This document shows positions 11,467-19,036 of a stretch of 64,000 bases of DNA, piece by piece (position 1 is the stretch's first letter; each line of letters opens with the position of its first letter). This stretch comes from SAR116 cluster bacterium AG-390-L20 (GTDB lineage: Bacteria; Pseudomonadota; Alphaproteobacteria; Puniceispirillales; Marisalimonadaceae). The notes below the pieces were generated by a model. It did not search any database and was not told the DNA's origin. It saw only the letters and a list, made by a program, of their open reading frames with translations. The stretch covers positions 94,222-158,221 of the forward strand of contig QCHB01000006.1 in assembly GCA_003278095.1 (NCBI GenBank), read 5' to 3'. The translations under genes were made by a program, and so were the position numbers.

Positions 11467-12768
11467 TTAATCCGAATGATATCCTTTTTCACCATGTGAG
11501 CGCAAGTCTAAACCTTCGATTTCTTCCTGCTCATCTACTCTAAGTGGAACTATAAACGATGTTATTTTTAATATTAAATATGTAAAAACAGAAGTCCAAA
11601 CAACAGTTAAAACAACAGCTTTAAGTTGAACAAAAAATTGAGAAACTGCAGTTTGACCTTCAGCTAGTCCTAAGCCGGAAAAAGTTGATGTCGCCAAAAA
11701 TGCTACTAGTAGTGTACCTAATATTCCTCCCACACCGTGAACAGCAAATACATCAAGACTATCATCAATTTGAAGCTTGCCTCTAATATAATCTACAGCT
11801 AGATAACAAAACAAACCACCAAAGAAACCTAAAACTAGACCACCAGGAACACCTATATAACCGGAGGCAGGAGTTACAGTAGCCAAACCAGCCACCATTC
11901 CAGTAACGATACCTATTAAAGAGGGCTTGCCAAATCTTCTCCATTCAATAAACATCCAAACTAATGATGCAGTAGCTGCTGATATATGAGTAACTAGCAT
12001 CGCCATTCCTGCACCTTCGTTTGCACCTAAAGCAGACCCAGCATTAAAACCGAACCATCCAATCCACAACATTGAAGCTCCTATCATTGTTAAAATAGGG
12101 CTATGTGGAGGTGTTATAGATTTTGGAAAACCTCTTCTTTTTCCAAGCGTTAAAGCCGTTACTAAAGCGGCTGTTCCAGCAGTTGCATGCACAACAATTC
12201 CTCCTGCAAAATCCATTGTACCCCAAGAAGATAATATACCTCCTCCCCATACCCAATGAGTAACCGGAACATAAACCACGAGTAACCAAATACTTAAGAA
12301 GATAAGCATTGCTGAAAATTTTATTCTTTCAACAAAAGCACCTATCATTAAAGCGGGTGTTATAATTGCAAAAGTCATTTGAAAAGTGGCAAACAGGCTT
12401 TCGGGAATACTTCCAGAGGGACTGTTTACGTCTATGGCATTCATAAAAATGTTACTAAATCCTCCAATCCATTCATTTCCTTCGGAAAAAGCTAAACTAT
12501 ATCCTAAAACTACCCATATTAATGACACCATACAGGCAAGGGCAAAATGTTGCATTAATACTGAAACAACGTTTTTAGAATTAACTAATCCTGAATAAAA
12601 TAAAGCCAAACCTGGTAAAGTCATAAATAGGACTAATGCTGTTGATGTTAGTACCCAAGCGGTATCACCATTATTTACGTCTGCAAATGCTGGATAAGAA
12701 AATATACTAAAAAAAATTATAATTAAAAAATTTTTAGTAAAATTAAAAAAACTGGAAAAACAAATCAT
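11467..12768 (-). CDS. amtB: AmtB, ammonium transporter
   Basis: A 433-residue Amt/Rh channel with a probable cleaved N-terminal signal (hydrophobic run ending near PAFA) and about 11 membrane helices. The pore features are present: DFAGGIVVHATAG with the first pore histidine, FAVHGVGGILGT with the second, and GWFGFNAGSALGANEGAG. It moves ammonium across the inner membrane and is controlled by GlnK, encoded just downstream. The start ATG has a strong ribosome site (GGGGG, 5 bp upstream). I looked for a sigma-54 promoter upstream and found none with the right spacing. Confidence 0.95.
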   Translation of the reverse strand: MICFSSFFNFTKNFLIIIFFSIFSYPAFADVNNGDTAWVLTSTALVLFMTLPGLALFYSGLVNSKNVVSVLMQHFALACMVSLIWVVLGYSLAFSEGNEWIGGFSNIFMNAIDVNSPSGSIPESLFATFQMTFAIITPALMIGAFVERIKFSAMLIFLSIWLLVVYVPVTHWVWGGGILSSWGTMDFAGGIVVHATAGTAALVTALTLGKRRGFPKSITPPHSPILTMIGASMLWIGWFGFNAGSALGANEGAGMAMLVTHISAATASLVWMFIEWRRFGKPSLIGIVTGMVAGLATVTPASGYIGVPGGLVLGFFGGLFCYLAVDYIRGKLQIDDSLDVFAVHGVGGILGTLLVAFLATSTFSGLGLAEGQTAVSQFFVQLKAVVLTVVWTSVFTYLILKITSFIVPLRVDEQEEIEGLDLRSHGEKGYHSD

Positions 12769-12981
12769 AATTACCCCCTAAATAGACCAAGACAACATAT
12801 GGTATTTTTCAACTTTTACAAAAAAATGCGTAAAAATTATAACTTTCTTTATTAAAATGCCTAATTATTAATCAACAAAAAAATTAATAAGAGATTGGCT
12901 GTATTAAATATCATTTGATTATTCTTCTTTCAAATGATTAAAAAGTGTAATAATTATTAATAATTTTTTAAAAGGTTTGAA

Positions 12982-13707
12982 GTGTCAGAAATTATATTAA
13001 AACAACTTGCTCCAAGAGGTCATCTAAGAGCTGCTATAAATATGAGTAATTTTTTATTAGTTACTGGTAAAGAAGCTAATGGAGATCCTCAAGGCGTTTC
13101 TCCTGATATGGCAAAAGCTTTAGCTCATGAATTGGGTGTTGATATTGAACTGATTGCATTTTCCAGGCCTGGAGAATTAGCTGATGCTGTTTTTGAAGAT
13201 AAATGGGATATTGGTAATATTGCTAATGAGCCAGAAAGAGCAAAATCAATTAACTTTAGTTTTCCTTATACATTAATAGAATCAACTTTTTTAGTAAGGA
13301 AACATTTAAATTTTAACACTATAAAAGATATTGATAATGAAGGAATTAGAATAGCTGTAGCAGAAAGAAGTGCTTATGACCTGTGGTTAACCGAAAATAT
13401 AAAAAAAGCAAATTTAATTAGAGCGAAGTCAATTGATGAATCTTTTTCAATTTTTCAGGAAAAGCAATATGAAGTTTTAGCTGGACTAAGACCCAAACTT
13501 TCTGACGATATTAAAAAAACTGAAGATTGTTTAATTTTAGATGAAAGTTTTACATATATCAATCAATGTATTGGTAGTAAGCTAAATAATGCAGAAGCTG
13601 CAAATTTTATTAATAAATTTATCAAAAAGAATATTGATAATGGTTTTATTAAAAGTCTGTTAATAAAATATAATGTTTTTGGTAAATTATCTCTTCCAAA
13701 ACATTAG
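12982..13707 (+). CDS. Solute-binding-like protein lacking a signal peptide
   Basis: 241 residues with the fold pattern of family 3 extracellular solute-binding proteins: GHLRAAINMSNFLLV, GVSPDMAKALAHELGVDIELIAF, DKWDIGNIANEPERAKSINFSFPY. Such proteins normally have an export signal; here the chain starts MSEIILKQLAPRG with no hydrophobic leader. The start is a GTG at 12982 with AAAGG about 8 bp upstream, and there is no plausible upstream signal-coding start. It may be a cytoplasmic ligand sensor or enzyme. No ABC permease or ATPase gene lies next to it. Substrate unknown. Confidence 0.7.
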   Translation: MSEIILKQLAPRGHLRAAINMSNFLLVTGKEANGDPQGVSPDMAKALAHELGVDIELIAFSRPGELADAVFEDKWDIGNIANEPERAKSINFSFPYTLIESTFLVRKHLNFNTIKDIDNEGIRIAVAERSAYDLWLTENIKKANLIRAKSIDESFSIFQEKQYEVLAGLRPKLSDDIKKTEDCLILDESFTYINQCIGSKLNNAEAANFINKFIKKNIDNGFIKSLLIKYNVFGKLSLPKH

Positions 13708-13730
13708 AAAACTATTGAAGTGCCATATAT

Positions 13731-14606
13731 ATGAAAACCACGGCCCCAATTTTGGCAATTTTTTCTACTATTTTCTTTTGGGGCTCTTCTTTTCCTGTAA
13801 TGTCATTCATACTAGAAACTTCTACCCCATTAATTTTAGGTGCAGGTAGATTTTCATTAGCGGCATTCATTTCATTATTGTGGTGTGTTTTCAATTATAA
13901 GAAGAAAATTAGGTTAAATCATTTTCTTAGATATTTCATTGCAGGATTTGTAGGTATTTTTTTATATAATTTATTCTTGAACTATGGTCAGCAAAACATA
14001 TCAGCTGGTGCTAGTAGTTTCATAGTAAATTGTAATCCTTTGTTTACGGTGTTAATAGGTTTTTTGATTTTAAAACAGAAAGTCTCATTTATTCATTGGT
14101 CATGTGTCTTTTTTTGTTTATTAGGTGTATGTATAATTTCCATTGATCAAGAAGGTGGATTAGAATTTGGTAGTGGTTCAACATTAATTCTATTTGCAGC
14201 AATTTTGACTGCTATTTATTTTCATATATTAAAACCATTAGTTTTAATATATGGCGCCATAACTTCAGCTGCTTATACGATTTTATTTGGAACTTTACCT
14301 ATGATTTTTTGGTTTCCAGAAACATATTATTTTATAATTAATTCAAATAGTGAAGTCCAAATAGCTTTTTTGTGGCTGTCTTTATTTCCTACAACAATAG
14401 GTTATTTAACCTGGACTTATGCAGTTGGTTACTTTGGAGCTAATAAAGCTTCATTATTTCTCTATTTAATTCCACCAATTTCAATAATATTAAATTTTTT
14501 ATGGTATGATAAAAACCCTTCATTAAACACAATTTTTGGTGGAACTATTATTATAATAAGCTTATTTTATACCTATTTTTTAATAAAAACAAAAAATCAA
14601 GTTTAG
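13731..14606 (+). CDS. EamA/DMT-family transporter
   Basis: A 291-residue inner-membrane protein with about ten hydrophobic helices in two EamA repeats. Typical stretches are IFFWGSSFPVMSFIL, QNISAGASSFIVNCNPLFTVLIGF, and in the second repeat SLFPTTIGYLTWTYAVGYFGANKASLFLYLIPP. The drug/metabolite superfamily exports amino acids and related metabolites; the substrate cannot be told from sequence. It starts 23 bp after the solute-binding-like gene, so the two may be co-transcribed. tRNA-Gly follows on the other strand. Confidence 0.85.
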   Translation: MKTTAPILAIFSTIFFWGSSFPVMSFILETSTPLILGAGRFSLAAFISLLWCVFNYKKKIRLNHFLRYFIAGFVGIFLYNLFLNYGQQNISAGASSFIVNCNPLFTVLIGFLILKQKVSFIHWSCVFFCLLGVCIISIDQEGGLEFGSGSTLILFAAILTAIYFHILKPLVLIYGAITSAAYTILFGTLPMIFWFPETYYFIINSNSEVQIAFLWLSLFPTTIGYLTWTYAVGYFGANKASLFLYLIPPISIILNFLWYDKNPSLNTIFGGTIIIISLFYTYFLIKTKNQV

Positions 14607-14624
14607 TATTATTTTAAAATATGA

Positions 14625-14698
14625 TGGAGCGGGTAGCGAGAATCGAACTCGCGTCATTAGCTTGGAAGGCTAAGGTCTTACCACTACACAATACCCGC
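14625..14698 (-). tRNA. tRNA-Gly (TCC)
   Basis: Read on the minus strand it folds as a full cloverleaf. The acceptor GCGGGTA pairs with TACCCGC, the anticodon stem is TTAGC/GCTAA with loop CTTCCAA (anticodon TCC), and the T-loop contains TTCGATT. The 3' CCA is encoded. It stands alone between a convergent DMT transporter gene and upstream hemH. Confidence 0.96.
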
Positions 14699-14784
14699 TT
14701 AGATAATTGATTTATAAGTGTTTATATATAAAATGTAAATAGCAACTTTATAATTATATATAATCAAAAAAACTAATTTATTGT

Positions 14785-15816
14785 TTAAGAGTTCCACCCA
14801 AGAAGGTTTTGTTTAATAATATATTCCAAGAATTTTATTGAATATTCATTATCATTTAGACAGGGAATGTATTCGAAACTTTCCCCACCGTTTTCAATAA
14901 ATAACTCTCTTGCTTCAACATTAATTTCTTCAAGCGTTTCCAAACAATCTGATATGAATCCCGGAGCAACAACAGCAATATTTTTTTGACCCTGCTTAGC
15001 TAGGTCTATAATTGTTTCGTCAGTATAAGGTTGAAGCCATGGTTCAGGTCCAAATCTAGATTGAAATGTTACTAAAATTTTGTCATCTGGCCATTTAAGC
15101 TCTTCCTTTAGAAGTCGAGCTGACTTTATACAATGACAATGATAAGGGTCACCAGCCATAAAATATCTCTTGGGGATACCATGAAAAGAAACGATTAATT
15201 TGTCTAGTTTATTTTTATTTATAATATTTTTCTTAACTGTCTCGGCCAAAGCTTTAATATATTTGTGATTATCAAACCAAGGAGCTATGGTTCTAAGATC
15301 AGGTTGCCACCTTTGTTTTAACATCCACTTAAAAACCTCATCTTTAACTGTTGCAGAAGTGCTAGCCGCATATTGAGGGTACAAAGGAACAAGAAGAATT
15401 TTAGAACAACCCTTTTTAGTCATTTTGTTGAGTGTTTTCTCAATCTCGGGAGTGCCATATCTCATTGCATATTCAATTGAAATATTCTTATAACTTTCAA
15501 AAATTTTCTTTAATTTGCTAGTTTGATTTATTGTAAATTTTCTTAGGGGGGATCCATGATTATCTTTATCCCAGATTTTTTGGTAGGCTTTGCCGGATTT
15601 TGAAGGTCTAAAGGTTAATATAGGCCCGTTTAGTATTAACCACCATAGAGGTCTAAAAATATCTACAACTCTTTTATCCATTAAAAATTGTTTTAAATAT
15701 TTTCTCATTGACCAATAATCAGTTCCTTCAGGAGTGCCTAAATTAACTAATAGAATGCCAATGTTATCTTTTTCAGGAAAAAATGGGTGATCTTTAGGTG
15801 TGTCAATTATAGCCAA
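14785..15816 (-). CDS. hemH: HemH, ferrochelatase
   Basis: 343 residues. It inserts iron into protoporphyrin IX, the last heme step. Motifs: GILLVNLGTPEG, then LVPLYPQYAASTSATV, the metal-binding histidine in VSFHGIPKRYFMAGDPYHCHC, and TFQSRFGPEPWLQPYTD. The start codon is TTG (CAA at 15814-15816 on the plus strand), giving the usual N-terminus. It lies 20 bp after hemA on the same strand, so the first and last heme genes are paired here. Confidence 0.94.
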   Translation of the reverse strand: MAIIDTPKDHPFFPEKDNIGILLVNLGTPEGTDYWSMRKYLKQFLMDKRVVDIFRPLWWLILNGPILTFRPSKSGKAYQKIWDKDNHGSPLRKFTINQTSKLKKIFESYKNISIEYAMRYGTPEIEKTLNKMTKKGCSKILLVPLYPQYAASTSATVKDEVFKWMLKQRWQPDLRTIAPWFDNHKYIKALAETVKKNIINKNKLDKLIVSFHGIPKRYFMAGDPYHCHCIKSARLLKEELKWPDDKILVTFQSRFGPEPWLQPYTDETIIDLAKQGQKNIAVVAPGFISDCLETLEEINVEARELFIENGGESFEYIPCLNDNEYSIKFLEYIIKQNLLGWNS

Positions 15817-15836
15817 TTTAAGCTCTTAATAAATTT

Positions 15837-17057
15837 TTATGCATATTTTTTATATACAATATTATTTGTTTTGTTAAATGCATCTTTGAGTGCAATAGTT
15901 AAATCAGATATCATTTTATCTGTATGAAGAGGTCCTGGGGTAATCCTAAGTCTTTCTGTGCCTTTGGGAACTGTGGGATAGTTAATAGGTTGAATATAAT
16001 GTCCAAAGTCATTTAGCAAAATATTACTTATTTCACTGCATCTAATTGGATTGTTAACCATTACTGGTACAATGTGTGAGTTGTGATCTAAAAAATTGAT
16101 GTTTTCTTTTGATAAATAAGTCTTAAGCTTTGTTATTTTTTGTTTTTGTAAAATTCTCTCATAATTTGATTTTTTCAAATATTTAATAGATTCAGTTGCA
16201 GCTTTTGCAAGCGCAGGTGGCATTGCTGTAGTAAAAATGAAACCGCTAGCGTAACTTCTGATCGCATCACAAATTTCTTGAGAAGATGAAATATAACCAC
16301 CCATAGTCCCGTAAGCTTTGCCAAGTGTACCTTGGATTATATCTATTGAATTTTGTAAATTCATCATTTCAGCTATACCAGCGCCGGTATTTCCATACAT
16401 ACCAACAGCATGCACTTCATCTAAATAAGTTAGTGCATTATACTTTTTTGCAATTTTGACTATATTTTCAATGTCACCAAAGTCTCCATCCATTGAATAA
16501 ACAGATTCAAATATAATAACTTTATGTTTTTGAATAGGATAATTTTTAATCAATTCTTCTAAATGACGTAGGTCGTTATGTTTAAAAATTTCTTTTTTTG
16601 CATTTGATTTTTTTATACCATTAATTATAGAGGCATGATTTTTTTCATCAGAGAAAACAACAACATCATCCAATATGTTTAGTAAAGTGCTAATACTAGA
16701 TTCGTTAGCTACATATCCAGAAGAAAATACTAAAGCTTTTTCTTTACCATGTAGCACTGCTAATTCTTTTTCCAAGTTGACAATTGCAGAACTATTGCCG
16801 GAAATATTTCTTGTTCCTCCAGAACTTGTTCCCATTTTTTTAACAGCATCAATCATCGAATTAATAATTAGATCATTTTGACTCATTCCTAAATAATCAT
16901 TTGAACACCATACTATAATGTCAGATTTTTCGTAATTAAATTTCCAGGAGGCTATTGGATGTAGACCTGCATGCCTTTCAATCTCATTAAAATGCCGATA
17001 TCTACCCTCAAGTTTCAATTTATTAATTGATGCTCTAAATTTTTTTGAATAATTCAA
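15837..17057 (-). CDS. hemA: HemA, 5-aminolevulinate synthase (C4 pathway)
   Basis: A 406-residue PLP enzyme that condenses glycine with succinyl-CoA to 5-aminolevulinate. The PLP lysine is K247 in TLGKAYGTMGGY; MGTSSGGTRNISGNS and YLDEVHAVGMYG are family signatures. ALAS-type HemA is the alphaproteobacterial and mitochondrial route to heme. The start is TTG (CAA at 17055-17057), just before a typical MNYSKKFRASINKLKLEGRYR N-terminus. A long AT-rich gap separates it from divergent dksA. Confidence 0.95.
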   Translation of the reverse strand: MNYSKKFRASINKLKLEGRYRHFNEIERHAGLHPIASWKFNYEKSDIIVWCSNDYLGMSQNDLIINSMIDAVKKMGTSSGGTRNISGNSSAIVNLEKELAVLHGKEKALVFSSGYVANESSISTLLNILDDVVVFSDEKNHASIINGIKKSNAKKEIFKHNDLRHLEELIKNYPIQKHKVIIFESVYSMDGDFGDIENIVKIAKKYNALTYLDEVHAVGMYGNTGAGIAEMMNLQNSIDIIQGTLGKAYGTMGGYISSSQEICDAIRSYASGFIFTTAMPPALAKAATESIKYLKKSNYERILQKQKITKLKTYLSKENINFLDHNSHIVPVMVNNPIRCSEISNILLNDFGHYIQPINYPTVPKGTERLRITPGPLHTDKMISDLTIALKDAFNKTNNIVYKKYA

Positions 17058-17221
17058 TGCTAACTTCTTTTTCTATCATAATTACTAAATAGTATTAAAC
17101 AGTTTTTTTACAACTTATTTTTTTTGAAACGATTATAAAGTTTAGGATTTAAGCACTTTTCACAATTTTATAAATTTTTATTTTTCATGCTTGAATTTTT
17201 TTAAAGTTTTTATATAAGTTT

Positions 17222-17259
17222 GTAACATTAATTATTTTTTGTGACATTAATTATTTAAT
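17222..17259 (+). repeat. Tandem 19-bp direct repeat upstream of dksA
   Basis: Two abutting copies, 17222-17240 and 17241-17259, share 16 of 19 positions; the core GTRACATTAATTATTT is common to both. They end 15 bp before the dksA GTG start. They could be a repeated regulator site or simply AT-rich chance. The rest of the 217-bp gap between hemA and dksA is AT-rich with T-tracts and shows nothing else I can name. Confidence 0.45.
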
Positions 17260-17274
17260 AATGGAAATTACATA

Positions 17275-17769
17275 GTGAATTCATCAAACACTAATAAATC
17301 ATTAAAAAAAGAATCTTTTGGCAAAGGTGCAAATAGGGGTGGATTATTAGGTAATCGAGTTGTACTGCCGGAAGATTATAGCCCTAGTAAAGATGAAGAA
17401 TTTATGAATGATAAGCAATTAGAGTTCTTCAGGCAAAAATTAACTAACTGGAAACTAGATTTATTAGATGAAGCTACAGATACAAAAGATAATCTATCTG
17501 CTGAAGGTTTACAAAGACCAGATATAGCTGATAGAGCGCAAGTAGAATCTGATGCGTCTATTCAATTAAGAACACGTGATAGAGAAAGAAAACTAATTAG
17601 TAAAATTGATGCAGCTTTAAGAAGAATTGATTTAAAAACTTATGGTTATTGTGAAGATACTGGTGAGCCAATAGGTCTGGGACGTTTAAAAGCTAGGCCA
17701 ATTGCCTCTTTAAGTGTTGATGCACAAGAACGTCATGAAAAAATGGAAAAAATTCATAAAGACGAATAG
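17275..17769 (+). CDS. dksA: DksA-type RNA polymerase regulator (one-cysteine type)
   Basis: 164 residues from a GTG start. The C-terminal domain reads YGYCEDTGEPIGLGRLKARP and SLSVDAQERHEK, and the coiled-coil has the acidic tip region NLSAEGLQRPDIADRAQVESD. Only the first cysteine of the classic four-cysteine zinc site is kept (CxxT rather than CxxC), as is usual in alphaproteobacterial DksA. It binds the RNA polymerase secondary channel and adjusts transcription, with ppGpp in the stringent response. The N-terminal 40 residues are a basic extension (GKGANRGGLLGNR). Confidence 0.9.
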   Translation: MNSSNTNKSLKKESFGKGANRGGLLGNRVVLPEDYSPSKDEEFMNDKQLEFFRQKLTNWKLDLLDEATDTKDNLSAEGLQRPDIADRAQVESDASIQLRTRDRERKLISKIDAALRRIDLKTYGYCEDTGEPIGLGRLKARPIASLSVDAQERHEKMEKIHKDE

Positions 17770-17782
17770 CTCTACTTAAACA

Positions 17783-17797
17783 GAACAAATCAAGAAC
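17783..17797 (+). promoter_or_regulatory. Probable LexA (SOS) operator of recA
   Basis: GAAC-N7-GAAC, the complement of the alphaproteobacterial LexA site GTTC-N7-GTTC, lies 98 bp before the recA start and just upstream of a -35-like hexamer. A third GAAC follows at 17812-17815. Established knowledge: alphaproteobacterial recA genes are usually controlled by such direct-repeat SOS boxes. lexA is not in the window. Confidence 0.75.
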
Positions 17798-17802
17798 ATT
17801 TA

Positions 17803-17831
17803 TTGACAAAAGAACAAAAGGTGAATATGTT
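17803..17831 (+). promoter_or_regulatory. Putative recA promoter (-35/-10)
   Basis: TTGACA at 17803-17808 matches the -35 consensus exactly. A 17-bp spacer follows, then TATGTT at 17826-17831 as a weaker -10. It starts 5 bp after the GAAC-N7-GAAC box, so a LexA bound there would sit against the polymerase site. The start of transcription would be near 17838. Confidence 0.6.
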
Positions 17832-17895
17832 GTTTATATTCAATAATTTTAATGGTTGAAACTATTTTGACCATATGTCAGTAAGGAGGTAGATA

Positions 17896-18966
17896 ATGAA
17901 TGCTGAGGTGATTAAAATGTCTAGTCAAGATAAAGATAGAAATGTAGCTTTAGAATCTGCTATTGGACAGATTGAAAAGGCTTTTGGAAAAGGTTCAGTT
18001 ATGAAATTAGGTACATCTGGAGAAAATTTGGATGTTCAAGCAATTTCTACTGGTTCTCTTGGACTAGATGTAGCTTTAGGCATTGGTGGTTTACCAAAAG
18101 GAAGAATTGTAGAAATATATGGACCTGAAAGTTCTGGTAAAACGACCTTAGCGTTACATGTTGTAGCTGAAGCGCAGAAAGCAGGTGGAACATGTGCGTT
18201 CGTAGATGCTGAACATGCTTTAGATCCAGTATATGCTAAAAAATTAGGAGTTAATATAGATGATTTGCTGATTTCACAGCCTGACGCAGGTGAACAAGCC
18301 TTGGAAATAGCTGACACGTTAGTAAGATCAGGAGCTATATCTGTGTTAGTTGTAGATTCTGTTGCTGCTTTAGTGCCTAGAGCTGAATTAGAAGGTGATA
18401 TGGGTGACAGTCATATGGGACTTCAAGCTAGATTGATGAGTCAAGCATTAAGAAAATTAACATCATCTATATCAAAATCTAATTGTTTAGTCATATTTAT
18501 TAATCAGATTAGACAAAAAATTGGTATTATGTTTGGTAATCCAGAAACAACTTCAGGTGGAAATGCGCTTAAGTTTTATGCATCTGTTAGACTTGATATC
18601 CGTAGAATAGGCGCTATCAAGGATAAAGATGACATAATTGGTAATCAAACACGAGTTAAAGTGGTTAAAAATAAAGTGGCTCCGCCTTTTAGAACAGTTG
18701 AATTTGATATTATGTATGGTGAAGGTATTTCTAAAAATGGTGAAATAATTGATTTAGGTGTGTCTGCGGATATAATAGAAAAATCTGGTTCGTGGTTTTC
18801 GTATAATGATCAAAGAATTGGCCAAGGAAGAGAAAATGCTAAAAATTTCTTGAACGAAAATACTGAAATTGCTCTAGAAATAGAAGATAAAATAAAAGGT
18901 AATTCTATTTTAGTAGAAGAGATTTTAATGAACCCAGAGCAAAATAATTCTGAAGAAGAAAAATAA
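17896..18966 (+). CDS. recA: RecA recombinase
   Basis: 356 residues. Walker A GPESSGKT at 76-83, the [21 protein letters not shown] segment, LexA co-protease and DNA loops ([37 protein letters not shown]) are intact. It drives homologous recombination and triggers SOS by LexA cleavage. The start ATG follows an unusually complete ribosome site, AAGGAGGT at 17883-17890. A LexA-type box and a promoter lie upstream. alaS starts 70 bp downstream. Confidence 0.98.
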   Translation: MNAEVIKMSSQDKDRNVALESAIGQIEKAFGKGSVMKLGTSGENLDVQAISTGSLGLDVALGIGGLPKGRIVEIYGPESSGKTTLALHVVAEAQKAGGTCAFVDAEHALDPVYAKKLGVNIDDLLISQPDAGEQALEIADTLVRSGAISVLVVDSVAALVPRAELEGDMGDSHMGLQARLMSQALRKLTSSISKSNCLVIFINQIRQKIGIMFGNPETTSGGNALKFYASVRLDIRRIGAIKDKDDIIGNQTRVKVVKNKVAPPFRTVEFDIMYGEGISKNGEIIDLGVSADIIEKSGSWFSYNDQRIGQGRENAKNFLNENTEIALEIEDKIKGNSILVEEILMNPEQNNSEEEK

Positions 18967-19036
18967 ATATATTGTAGATTTGATTTTTGTTAGATTGGTG
19001 TTATCAAGAATAAAACTTAATAAAACAGTCTAGCAA

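Noticed and set aside
12769..12981. Sigma-54 promoter for amtB-glnK
   Set aside because: No GG-N10-GC with proper -24/-12 context is visible on the minus strand of this gap; it is only AT-rich sequence.
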